Assembly (NCBI GenBank): GCA_964472905.1
Contig: CAYYMI010000007.1
Coordinates: forward strand, 1-59,985
Source of the DNA: Hellea sp964472905
GTDB taxonomy: Bacteria > Pseudomonadota > Alphaproteobacteria > Caulobacterales > Maricaulaceae
DNA length: 59,985 bases
Direction of reading: 5' to 3'
Shown: piece by piece, positions 31,992 through 40,951 of the stretch
Numbering within the stretch: position 1 is the first letter of the stretch
How the letters are laid out: every line of letters starts with the position of its first letter
Program-made: the position numbers and the translations under genes
The notes under the pieces: model-generated
Told to the model about the DNA's origin: nothing
What the model saw: the letters and a program-made list of their open reading frames with translations, nothing else
Databases searched by the model: none

Positions 31992-33440
31992 ATGCGTTTA
32001 GCGATTTTAATATCGGCAAGCGCGATAGGCCTTTCCGGGTGTGCCAACTTAGGGGGTTTGTCGAAATTTAAGCCAGAACCCACTATTGTAGAGGTTCAAG
32101 AGCTTGCGCCGCAAAAACAAATCTGGGCTGAAACGGCTCCAGAAGATTTGCCGACCACAGACTGGGTTGGAAGTTTCGATGATAGAACACTTGCTAGCCT
32201 CGTAACCGAGGCGCTTGATGCCAATACAAATATAAAATCTTCTGCGGCGCGTCTTGATGCGGCCTTGGCCCGCGCGCGCATTTCTCGAGCAGATAAATTG
32301 CCGACTGTTGATACAAATAGCCGGATTACGCGAACTGAAACGTCACTGCCGTTCCAAACACCAACGAATCTATCTTCGGGCGTATCTGTCAATTGGGAGG
32401 CTGATCTTTGGGGCCGAATTAAAAATAGCGTTAAATCTGATGCTATAGCTGTGGAGGCCTCGCGAGCAGATTATGCAGGGGCCCGCTTATCCATAGCCGG
32501 ACAAGTAGCACAAGGCTGGTTTAATCTCATTGAAGCGCGTCTGCTGAGTGAGCTATCTACGCGAGATGTGGAAACACTGGAACGCGCTTTACGATTGACG
32601 CAACGCAGATTTGAAGGTGGCGTATCAGGGTCTAGTGATGTACGCCTCGCAAGATCATCCGTGGCAAATGCGCAAGCTTTGCAGGCGAGTCGGCAGCAAA
32701 ATTTATCCGCTTTAACGCGTAATCTTGAGGTTTTACTGCGCCGTTATCCGGCCGAGGAAATCCAAGCTGCGCAAGATTTACCGACGTTACCGCCTCTATC
32801 AGGCGCAGGAACGCCGGGATATGTTTTAAGAAAACGACCTGATCTTTTGGCAGCTGAAAGACGGCTTTATCAACAAGGTTTACAAGTTGATGTTGCTCGT
32901 AAAAACTTACTGCCGCGATTAACTCTAACGGGTAATGGAAATTTGAGTTCGACCAGCTTGGCTGACTTTTTTGATATTGATGCTTTGGCGGCACAATTGC
33001 TGGGTAATTTTAGCGCCCCACTTTTTCAAGGCGGCCGCATAAAAGGCAATATTGAGCAGCAAGAAGCTATTTTGCGCGAGCAGTTGGAAAGTTATGCAGG
33101 CGTGGCGCTGGGGGCTTATCTGGAAGTTGAAAACGCCCTTGATGCTGAACAAAGACTGCTTGATCGCGAAACAGCTTTGAGAACGTCTTTGGATGAAGCC
33201 CGTAAGGCAGAGGATCGACTCGAATTAAGATACACAGAAGGCCTTGCGACAATTTTACAATTATTAGATGCGCAGTCTCGCCGGATTTCGGCGGAAGGGC
33301 AGTTAATCAGCGCCCGTAAAGAGCGGCTAGCTAATCGTGTTAGAATGCATGTTGCTCTTGGGGGCGGCTTTGAAACGGATGTTGGATTTGCAACAGCTTT
33401 TGCGGCGAACGAGAATAACTCTATTGGCCTTGCGCCATAA
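31992..33440 (+). CDS. RND efflux outer-membrane lipoprotein (TolC/NodT family)
   Basis: A 482-aa outer-membrane channel of the NodT type. It begins MRLAILISASAIGLSGCANLG with lipobox LSGC. Two repeats of the OEP domain (DRTLASLVTEALDANTNIKSSAARLDAALARARI; LAAERRLYQQGLQVDVARKNLLPRLTLTG) are visible. An upstream ATG at 31944 is open, but AAGGAG stands 8 bases before the ATG at 31992 and the signal sequence starts there, so this is chosen. It is the first gene of the efflux operon; adaptor follows after 14 bases. Confidence 0.92.
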   Translation: MRLAILISASAIGLSGCANLGGLSKFKPEPTIVEVQELAPQKQIWAETAPEDLPTTDWVGSFDDRTLASLVTEALDANTNIKSSAARLDAALARARISRADKLPTVDTNSRITRTETSLPFQTPTNLSSGVSVNWEADLWGRIKNSVKSDAIAVEASRADYAGARLSIAGQVAQGWFNLIEARLLSELSTRDVETLERALRLTQRRFEGGVSGSSDVRLARSSVANAQALQASRQQNLSALTRNLEVLLRRYPAEEIQAAQDLPTLPPLSGAGTPGYVLRKRPDLLAAERRLYQQGLQVDVARKNLLPRLTLTGNGNLSSTSLADFFDIDALAAQLLGNFSAPLFQGGRIKGNIEQQEAILREQLESYAGVALGAYLEVENALDAEQRLLDRETALRTSLDEARKAEDRLELRYTEGLATILQLLDAQSRRISAEGQLISARKERLANRVRMHVALGGGFETDVGFATAFAANENNSIGLAP

Positions 33441-33454
33441 GAACGGAAAGAAAA

Positions 33455-34885
33455 ATGGCGAGAGATATAAAAACAATTGGCGTTCAAAAGGACCGCGGGT
33501 TTTTGAGGAAATTATTGATTATATTGCTGCCAATTTTAATTGTTCTTGGCTGTGTCATCACGGCGAATATCATTATCAAGCTCAACAAGAAACCAGAAGA
33601 AAAAAAGCGCCCCTTTAATACTCTAGCGGTGATGGCGGATTATGCCGTGGAGCAAGATGTGCAGCTAAAAGTCGTTGCGCAAGGCGAGGCCCGCCCGCGC
33701 ACCGAAATAGACCTTGTGCCCGAAGTTGGCGGAAAAATTGTGTATGTGTCGCCTAATTTTTTGGAAGGCGGGATTATCCGAAAAGGCGAAACGCTTATCC
33801 GTATTGAAGATGCTGATTTTAAAGTGGCGGTTGTCAGAGCGGAATCTGGTATTGCACAGGCGCAGCAAGTTTTAATCCGCGAGCAGGCTGAAGCTGAAAT
33901 CGCGCGCCGTGATTATGAAGAGTTAGGCCGCGGCGACCCAAGCGATCTGGCGCTGCGCAAACCTCAACAAGCTCAAGCTCAAGCCTCGCTGCAACTCGCG
34001 CAGGCGGAACTAGAAGCCGCGAAACTGCAATTAACGCGCACAGAGGTCAAAGCGCCCTTCACAGGACGCGTGACAAGTAAGAGTTCTGATCTTGGGCAGT
34101 TTGTATCGCCTGGCCGCACGCTTGGCCGTATTTTCTCAACAGATGTTATCGAAGTGCGTCTACCGCTTTCAGATAATGATTTATCTAGGATGGACCTGCC
34201 TATTGCTTATGTCGCAAAGGATAGAGCCTCTGCGCCCGATGTAAAGCTTAGCGCCGTTATCGCCGGTCAAATGCAATATTGGGACGCGAAGATTATGCGC
34301 ACCAGCAGTACCTATGATAGGCAGACCCGGGCCTTATCCGCTATTGCAGAAGTCTTTGACCCTTACGGCAAAGGCAAGTCGCAAAACGGCGTTCCGATCG
34401 CCCCGGGATTATTTGTCGAAGCGGAAATTTCGGGCAAACTTTATGAAGACGTTATTGTTCTGCCGCGCGATGGTCTTCGCCCGGAGGATGAAATTTATAT
34501 TGTTGATGACAAAGGCAAAGTTGAAATCAGGAAAGCCAATGTTTTGGACTCGGACGCTAAGCAAGCTTTTCTACTTGGCGGGGTTTCGGCCGGAGAGCTT
34601 GTTGTCTTATCCCCAATGGAGCGATCACGCGTGACCATGACGCTTAAAGTTTTAGACGTAAATGATCCGAAAAAACTTCTTGTCGACCCGCCAAAACCTG
34701 ACTGGCTAAAGAAAAAGGAAGCAGCTGCTGCGAAAGGCGGAGAGCAGGCCGAGAAAAAGAAACCCCGCTGGGGCAGGAAAAAAGATGAGGCGGAAAAGCC
34801 TTTAAAAAAACGTGATGTGCCAGCAGAGGAAAAATCATCTACAGAGACACAGAGCGCCAATTTTACTAAAGAGAATGAGCAATGA
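33455..34885 (+). CDS. RND efflux periplasmic adaptor (membrane fusion protein)
   Basis: A 476-aa adaptor that bridges pump and outer-membrane channel. N-terminal membrane anchor (LLIILLPILIVLGCVITANIII), beta-barrel and lipoyl parts (VVAQGEARPRTEIDLVPEVGGKIVYVSP), an alpha hairpin (SGIAQAQQVLIREQAEAEIARRDYEEL...), and a membrane-proximal domain. The last 60 or so residues are an unusual Lys/Glu/Ala-rich low-complexity tail (KKKEAAAAKGGEQAEKKKPR), longer than in common AcrA-type adaptors and probably disordered. It overlaps the pump gene by 4 bases (ATGA). Confidence 0.93.
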   Translation: MARDIKTIGVQKDRGFLRKLLIILLPILIVLGCVITANIIIKLNKKPEEKKRPFNTLAVMADYAVEQDVQLKVVAQGEARPRTEIDLVPEVGGKIVYVSPNFLEGGIIRKGETLIRIEDADFKVAVVRAESGIAQAQQVLIREQAEAEIARRDYEELGRGDPSDLALRKPQQAQAQASLQLAQAELEAAKLQLTRTEVKAPFTGRVTSKSSDLGQFVSPGRTLGRIFSTDVIEVRLPLSDNDLSRMDLPIAYVAKDRASAPDVKLSAVIAGQMQYWDAKIMRTSSTYDRQTRALSAIAEVFDPYGKGKSQNGVPIAPGLFVEAEISGKLYEDVIVLPRDGLRPEDEIYIVDDKGKVEIRKANVLDSDAKQAFLLGGVSAGELVVLSPMERSRVTMTLKVLDVNDPKKLLVDPPKPDWLKKKEAAAAKGGEQAEKKKPRWGRKKDEAEKPLKKRDVPAEEKSSTETQSANFTKENEQ

Positions 34886-37800
34886 AGTCTCTTATTGCGT
34901 GGTTCGTCAAGAACCCTGTCGCCGCTAACCTCATAATGGTCACCATGTTTGTGGTGGGCATATTTGGCTATAAAAATCTTGATCGCGAATTTATTCCTCA
35001 AGTCACCATTAACGGCATGACGATTTCATCAACTTGGCCCGGGGCCTCTCCGCGCGATATTGAAGAGCAAATGGTTGTGCGCATTGAAGAAGCTGTCGAC
35101 GGATTGGACGGCATTGATTATATTGAAGCGAGCGCCACAGAAGGTAGCTACAGCGTCAATATCCGGACTAAACTTGGCGTCGATTATGAAAAGATGCTTG
35201 ATCAGGTAAAAGCCCGCGTTGACGGCATTCAAAATTTACCTCCCGATGCATTTAGGCCGCAAATTTTTAGATGGGACGCGGAAGTCGAAATAGGGTTTCT
35301 GGCGTTGCACGGCGACGTTGACCGGTTGACATTGCAGCGCGCCGCAAATGATCTGCGGCTGGAGATTTCCAAGTTAACAGGCCTGCAGCTTACGCAGCAA
35401 ATTTCGAAACAAGATGAGCAGGTCACCATTGAAGTCTCGGAAGATGCGCTTCGACAATATAATTTGACCTTTTCACAAGTCTCCCAAGCAATATCGGGAT
35501 CATCCATCAATCTGTCTGCGGGAACGGTTGAGACGACGGGCGGAAGACTCCAATTAAGAGCGCGAGCGCTGGCTAACACACAAGCCGAATTTGAAAACAT
35601 TATTGTCAGACAGTCACCTAATGGTGGCACTATTCGTGTCAAAGACATTGCCAATGTCATTGATGGTTTTGATGACGATGACTTTAACGCGAAATTCCAA
35701 GGCGAAAATGCGGCTGTGTTTCGAGTGCTCTCTCCGGAAAAAGCGGATTGGACGGAAGCCGGAAAATCTATGCGTGAATTTGAGAAAGAGATTAATGAAA
35801 AACTACCGCCCGGATTGACGTTTTCAATATGGTTTGATGGCTCCACCATGTTTGACAGCCGCATGAGCCTGATTGGCACCAATGCATTATCAGGTATGGC
35901 ATTGGTTCTGATTATCTTAATGCTTTTCTTGCGTCCAAAAGTGGCCATCTGGGTCACGATTGGCATCGCCGCCGCGTTTTTGGGCGCTATCGGGGTTGCG
36001 CCATTTATTGGCATAACGCTCAACATGATTTCGCTTTTTGCCTTTCTATTGGTGATTGGGATTGTCGTTGATGATGCGATCGTCGTTGGCGAGAGCGTAT
36101 ATTTCCATGTTGAGAACGGCATAACCGGGGAACGCGGCGCGATTGCAGGCGCCAATATGGTTGTAAAGCCGGTTTACTTCGCCGTGATCACAACCATACT
36201 TATGTTCATTCCGTTCCTCTTAATGACAGGTCCTATTCAGGCGATGCTTGGGCAGATAAGTCTTGTGGTTATCGCAGTTTTAATTTTCTCATTGATTGAA
36301 GCCTTCTTTATTCTTCCCGCACATTTAAGACATTTAGATGAAGTTGATCCATCCAAACAAGGGCGGCTCCTGCGGTTCCAGACGAAGATAGCCAATAGTT
36401 TGGTTGGTTTTGCTCAAAAGACTTTCCGGCCATTTGTCGCGATGCTGATTAAGTTTCGTTACATAACTGTATCGGTATTTATTGGACTTTTTGTAATGTC
36501 TATAATGCTCCTCCAATCAGGTATTGCCCCGAGCTCAATGATCCCTGAGGTCGAAGGTGATATGATTGCCTTTAATGCGCGCTTTCCGGAAGGTACGAAT
36601 TATGAGCGCATAGAGCAGGTACGTTCTCAAGTCGACACTGGCATAAAAACGCTCAATCAAAATGCGCTAAAGGATTTTGGGATGGACTTCAAGCTCATAA
36701 CAGAGGCAGGCACAGTGTCTGCAGGCCGCAGCGTGCAAGGGTTTTTAGGTCTATCAGATCCAAATAAAAGACCTAAGGTATCCAGTAAAGATATCGCCGA
36801 TAAACTCGAAGAATATGTCGGCCCCATTCCCGATGCTTACCGCGTAAGATATAGTGTTGATGAAGGGGGCTCCGGTCAAGGAGGCGGACTGCGTTACGGC
36901 GTTGCTTCGGCTGACCCGGAGGCGCTTAAGGCGGCCGTTTTGGACCTTAAGTCAGAAGTTGAAAGCTATAGCGCCGTTTCGCGTACTTGGGACGGCCTTG
37001 AAAGCTCAGCCAGTGAAATACAATTTACATTAAAGCCCGGGGCCGAAACCCTTGGGATAAACCTCTCAGATGTGACCCGCCAAGTTCGTCAGGCCTTTTT
37101 CGGTCTTGAAGTCCAGCGCCTGCCGCGTGGCGGGGAAGATGTACGAGTTATGGTCCGTTATCCTGAGGCCGCGCGCGAATCCATCGATAGTTTGAAGGAG
37201 CTTAGAATAAGGGGCGCGAATGGAGTAGAGGTCCCATTATTCTCAGTTGCAGAGGTTTCTTTTGCTGAAGGCGTTGGCCGTATTCAGCGTCGCGACCGTA
37301 AGCGTTTAACTTATACCGGGGCCCACATAAGAGGAGAAAAAACGGCCACCGCAAAAATTAAGAAAGACTTGAATGAAAACTTCTTCCCAGAATGGGAACT
37401 GCGTCATCCGAAAGCGACAAAGGTGAATGTGGGAGAGGATGAAATTGAGATCAATTTTCGCAAAGAACTTAGTGTCTCGCTCGTCGCGATTTTATTTATG
37501 ATGTACGGCTTGCTCGCCATAGCCTTCAAATCTTATGCCCAGCCTCTCTTGATTATGATCGCTATTCCTTTCGCGTTAGTTGGTATGATTTTCGGAAATA
37601 TCGTAACTGACGTTCCCTTTGGCATGATGTCGATATTCGGATTTTTTGCGGCCTCGGGCGTGGCCGTAAATGATAACCTCGTCCTCATTGATTACGTCAA
37701 TCGTCTGCGAGAAAAAGGTGTCGGCGCTTATCAGGCTATGCTGGATGCCTGCGTCGCGCGTTTCCGGCCCATTCTCTTAACATCTGTCACGACCTTTATT

Positions 37801-38103
37801 GGGATTACGCCGATCTTGTTTGAAACTTCGGCGCAGGCTGAATTTCTAAAGCCAATGGTCGTAGCTTTGGCCTTCGGGGTTTTGTTTGATTTCTTCCTTA
37901 CCCTCATGTTGGTACCGGCTATGTATGGCATAGGGGTTGATATAACGCGCTTCTTCCGCGGCCTTTGGCGCGGAGAAAAACAGCCCGGTCTGGGATCAAC
38001 TTATGATCCTGAAATGGCGCTCGCCTTGGATGATATGGAATTGGATGAGGATATTATCAAGGATAAAGGCGCAATTGTTGCGACGCCTGCGCCAGCAGAA
38101 TAA
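34882..38103 (+). CDS. RND efflux inner-membrane pump
   Basis: A 1073-aa HAE-type (AcrB-like) proton-driven exporter with 12 transmembrane segments and two large periplasmic loops. N-terminus IAWFVKNPVAANLIMVTMF is typical. TM4 has the proton-relay pair Asp-Asp in GIVVDDAIVVGES; TM10-11 has the partner region GFFAASGVAVNDNLVLIDYVNRLREKG. The last 60 residues are acidic and likely cytoplasmic. Start overlaps the adaptor stop by 4 bases. Substrates unknown; in many alphaproteobacteria such operons extrude lipophilic drugs. Confidence 0.95.
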   Translation: MKSLIAWFVKNPVAANLIMVTMFVVGIFGYKNLDREFIPQVTINGMTISSTWPGASPRDIEEQMVVRIEEAVDGLDGIDYIEASATEGSYSVNIRTKLGVDYEKMLDQVKARVDGIQNLPPDAFRPQIFRWDAEVEIGFLALHGDVDRLTLQRAANDLRLEISKLTGLQLTQQISKQDEQVTIEVSEDALRQYNLTFSQVSQAISGSSINLSAGTVETTGGRLQLRARALANTQAEFENIIVRQSPNGGTIRVKDIANVIDGFDDDDFNAKFQGENAAVFRVLSPEKADWTEAGKSMREFEKEINEKLPPGLTFSIWFDGSTMFDSRMSLIGTNALSGMALVLIILMLFLRPKVAIWVTIGIAAAFLGAIGVAPFIGITLNMISLFAFLLVIGIVVDDAIVVGESVYFHVENGITGERGAIAGANMVVKPVYFAVITTILMFIPFLLMTGPIQAMLGQISLVVIAVLIFSLIEAFFILPAHLRHLDEVDPSKQGRLLRFQTKIANSLVGFAQKTFRPFVAMLIKFRYITVSVFIGLFVMSIMLLQSGIAPSSMIPEVEGDMIAFNARFPEGTNYERIEQVRSQVDTGIKTLNQNALKDFGMDFKLITEAGTVSAGRSVQGFLGLSDPNKRPKVSSKDIADKLEEYVGPIPDAYRVRYSVDEGGSGQGGGLRYGVASADPEALKAAVLDLKSEVESYSAVSRTWDGLESSASEIQFTLKPGAETLGINLSDVTRQVRQAFFGLEVQRLPRGGEDVRVMVRYPEAARESIDSLKELRIRGANGVEVPLFSVAEVSFAEGVGRIQRRDRKRLTYTGAHIRGEKTATAKIKKDLNENFFPEWELRHPKATKVNVGEDEIEINFRKELSVSLVAILFMMYGLLAIAFKSYAQPLLIMIAIPFALVGMIFGNIVTDVPFGMMSIFGFFAASGVAVNDNLVLIDYVNRLREKGVGAYQAMLDACVARFRPILLTSVTTFIGITPILFETSAQAEFLKPMVVALAFGVLFDFFLTLMLVPAMYGIGVDITRFFRGLWRGEKQPGLGSTYDPEMALALDDMELDEDIIKDKGAIVATPAPAE

Positions 38104-38127
38104 CAATATAAAATATAAAGGAAACGC

Positions 38128-40218
38128 ATGAAACTTCATCATTTAATGGCCGCGAGTTTTTTAGCGCTATCTGTAGCCGCTTGTAATAACTCACCAGATA
38201 ACAATATTAAGGCCGATAGTGGAGAGACCGCTATTGAACAGGTCGCCCAGGCGCCATCAAAACCAGTACTCGGCGCTTACGGAATTGCGACTGAAAATAT
38301 GGATTTATCCGTTAAGCCGGGTGATAATTTTTTTAAATATGTCAACGGGACATGGCTAACCAATACGGAAATTCCAGCTGATAAAGATAATTATGGCGGT
38401 TTTTCAATTTTGGCTGATTTGTCCCAAGAACGTGTCAAAGCCATTATCGAGGAAGCCTCTGCGACCGACGCTCCTTTGGGATCCGAAGAGCAAAAAATTG
38501 GCGATCTTTATGCTGCCTTTATGGATACTGATGCGATTGAATCCGCAGGTCTTGAGCCCATAGAAGCGGATATTGAAAGAATACGCGGAGTAGAAACTCA
38601 TGAAGACGTTGCTGTCCTTATGGCAAATACTTCATTGGGAATACGTTCACCTATTGCGCCGTTTATTAGTGTCGATTTGAAAGATGTTAAAAACTATGTT
38701 GTTTATTTAACTCAAGCTGGATTGGGTATGCCTAATCGCAGCTATTATCTGGATGAAGGAGAGAAGTCCGATAACATTCGGGCGGCCTATGTGAGTTATC
38801 TAGAAACCATGCTCAAAGAGGCAGATGTAGATCAAGCCTCCATGCGGGCGAAAAGGCTTATGGCTTTTGAGACCGATCTTGCCCGCGTACATTGGACACC
38901 TACAAAACGTCGTAATCGCAGTTTGACATATAATAAACGTAGTCTTGTAGGCTTAAAACAAATGGCCGGCGGTATTCCATGGGATGTTATGCTCGCTGAA
39001 GCGGGCCTCGGGGATCAGAATAATTTTGTTGTACGAGAGACAGACGCGATCGAGGGTACAGCTAAAATTTTCAAAGCCGCAGGTGTTGAAACGTTAAAGG
39101 ATTATATGACGGCTCATTATATGGGGTCTAACGCGGCATACCTTCCCAAACGTATCGATGATGCACGGTTTAATTTCTATAGCAAAACACTTCGAGGCAC
39201 CGAAGTTCAGCGCGAACGTTGGAAGCGCGGCGTCGGCCAAATCGATGGAATGATGGGAGAAATCGTTGGCAAAGTTTACGTCAAAAAACATTTCCCACCC
39301 GTTGCGAAAACAGAGATGGATAAGCTTATTGAGAACCTGCGCTCGGCTTTCAAAGACGGTATTGATAATTTGGAATGGATGGACCCTGCCACGAAAACGG
39401 AAGCTCAAGATAAACTAGCTAAGTTCAATCCTAAGATTGGTTACCCAGATAAATGGACGGATTACTCTGACCTTAAAGTAGACCGTAATGACCTGATTGG
39501 AACCGTAAAAACGGCCAATGCTTGGGCGTGGAATGATGAGGTTAAAAAATTAGGCGGCCCAATTGATAGGGACGAATGGGGTATGAATCCACAAACGGTT
39601 AATGCTTATTACCGTCCAGATTTAAATGAGATTGTTTTCCCGGCGGCAATATTACAGGCCCCTTTCTTTGATGCCGCGGCTGATCCAGCTGTGAATTACG
39701 GAGGTATTGGCGCTGTGATTGGGCATGAAATGGGTCACGGTTTTGATGACCAAGGCCGTAAAACTGATGGTAATGGTGAGCAGCGCGATTGGTGGACTGA
39801 GGAAGATGGTAAGGCTTTTGAGGAGCGCTCTAAAGCGTTGGTTGAGCAGTTTAATGCCTTTGAACCTCTACCGGGCGAACACATAAATGGTGAGTTGACT
39901 CTCGGAGAAAATATTGGTGACTTAACAGGTCTGACGATGGCTTATGCGGCTTATAAGAAATCCCTAAACGGGAAGGACGCTCCGATTATTGACGGCATGA
40001 CGGGGGACCAACGATTCTTCTTGGCTTTTGGACAAATCTGGCAACGCAAATTCAGAGACGCAGCATTATTGAACCGCTTGAAAACAGATCCCCACAGTCC
40101 GGGCGAGTATCGCGCAAATGGTATCGTCAGAAACTTTGATGCTTGGTATGAAGCTTTTGATATACAGCCTGAAGATGCTCTTTATCTTCCACCTGAGAAA
40201 CGCGTTAAGATTTGGTGA
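38128..40218 (+). CDS. M13 family (neprilysin-like) metallopeptidase lipoprotein
   Basis: A 696-aa zinc endopeptidase. Lipobox SVAAC (Cys19) implies attachment to a membrane facing the periplasm. The zinc motif HExxH lies at residues 533-537 (GHEMGHGFDDQGR) and the third ligand Glu594 with Asp598 in ENIGDLTGL; NAYYRPDLNEIVFPAAILQ is the family substrate-cleft stretch. Length is that of bacterial PepO. The start has AAAGGAAA before it and lies 24 bases after the pump gene, so it may be the last gene of the efflux operon. Its 3' end overlaps the converging glycosyltransferase by 14 bases. Confidence 0.94.
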   Translation: MKLHHLMAASFLALSVAACNNSPDNNIKADSGETAIEQVAQAPSKPVLGAYGIATENMDLSVKPGDNFFKYVNGTWLTNTEIPADKDNYGGFSILADLSQERVKAIIEEASATDAPLGSEEQKIGDLYAAFMDTDAIESAGLEPIEADIERIRGVETHEDVAVLMANTSLGIRSPIAPFISVDLKDVKNYVVYLTQAGLGMPNRSYYLDEGEKSDNIRAAYVSYLETMLKEADVDQASMRAKRLMAFETDLARVHWTPTKRRNRSLTYNKRSLVGLKQMAGGIPWDVMLAEAGLGDQNNFVVRETDAIEGTAKIFKAAGVETLKDYMTAHYMGSNAAYLPKRIDDARFNFYSKTLRGTEVQRERWKRGVGQIDGMMGEIVGKVYVKKHFPPVAKTEMDKLIENLRSAFKDGIDNLEWMDPATKTEAQDKLAKFNPKIGYPDKWTDYSDLKVDRNDLIGTVKTANAWAWNDEVKKLGGPIDRDEWGMNPQTVNAYYRPDLNEIVFPAAILQAPFFDAAADPAVNYGGIGAVIGHEMGHGFDDQGRKTDGNGEQRDWWTEEDGKAFEERSKALVEQFNAFEPLPGEHINGELTLGENIGDLTGLTMAYAAYKKSLNGKDAPIIDGMTGDQRFFLAFGQIWQRKFRDAALLNRLKTDPHSPGEYRANGIVRNFDAWYEAFDIQPEDALYLPPEKRVKIW

Positions 40219-40951
40219 GTTTAATCTCCGCTTTTATGGCGGGGGTTTTTACCCGCTTAACAGATGTTTTGGTGACAGCTTCTTTGAAAATTGTTCCCAA
40301 TATATAATATCCAGCGAGGATAACGCCTGAAAGGGTGCCCGATATTTTTGATTTGCCAATCCTAGGACGATATCTCACAGGGTATTCACCATATCTCAAA
40401 CCTTGCTTTAAGGCCCGCACCTGCATCTCCACTGTCCAGCCAAATGTTGGGGCCTGCATGTTAAGGCTATCAAGGGCCTCTTTTGTAATGGCGCGAAATG
40501 GACCCAAATCCGTAAATGTGCTTTTCCAGAATAAGGTCATTAAAAAACAGGCCAAGCGGTTTCCAAATTGTTGTTGAAGGGTCAAGGCGCCCGCTTCCAA
40601 TGATGGGTTAAGGCGAGTACCAACCATGAAATCTTTTTCGCCTTTGATAATCGGCGCCATAAGCTCAGTCATATCTTCGGGGTAGTCCGAGGCATCTCCA
40701 TCTAGAAAAACGATAATGTCGTAATTTTTTGCAGCTTTTATCCCCGCTAAGCAAGCGCGCCCGTAACCGGGGGTTTCGACATAGACAGTACGCGCGCCAG
40801 CGGCTTGAGCGGCTTCAGCTGTCCCGTCCGTGGAACCATTGTCTGCCACGATAATTTCAGTCACATAGCTGGGTATAGCTTTGATGACTTTGGGAATAGC
40901 CTGCACCTCATTTCGGGCTGGAATAACAACTTTGATAATTGGATCATGCAT
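40205..40951 (-). CDS. Family 2 glycosyltransferase (DPM/DPG-synthase-like)
   Basis: A 248-aa GT2 enzyme with KVVIPARNEVQAIPKVIKAIP, IIVADNGSTDGTAEAA and the DxD-type FLDGDASDYPED, the layout of dolichyl/undecaprenyl-phosphate sugar synthases. Little membrane sequence follows, only one hydrophobic segment near the C-terminus (SGVILAGYYILGTIF). ATG at 40951 is chosen: GAGG stands 6 bases before it and Met9 of the longer frame (start 40975) matches the family N-terminus. It overlaps the upstream membrane protein gene by 8 bases. Likely makes the polyprenyl-phosphate sugar that the neighbour uses. Confidence 0.88.
   Translation of the reverse strand: MHDPIIKVVIPARNEVQAIPKVIKAIPSYVTEIIVADNGSTDGTAEAAQAAGARTVYVETPGYGRACLAGIKAAKNYDIIVFLDGDASDYPEDMTELMAPIIKGEKDFMVGTRLNPSLEAGALTLQQQFGNRLACFLMTLFWKSTFTDLGPFRAITKEALDSLNMQAPTFGWTVEMQVRALKQGLRYGEYPVRYRPRIGKSKISGTLSGVILAGYYILGTIFKEAVTKTSVKRVKTPAIKAEIKLTKS

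Noticed and set aside
35229..36155. 308-codon ORF opposite the RND pump gene
   Set aside because: Antisense shadow of a well-supported pump gene; composition is low-complexity Ser/Ile/Pro with no domain.
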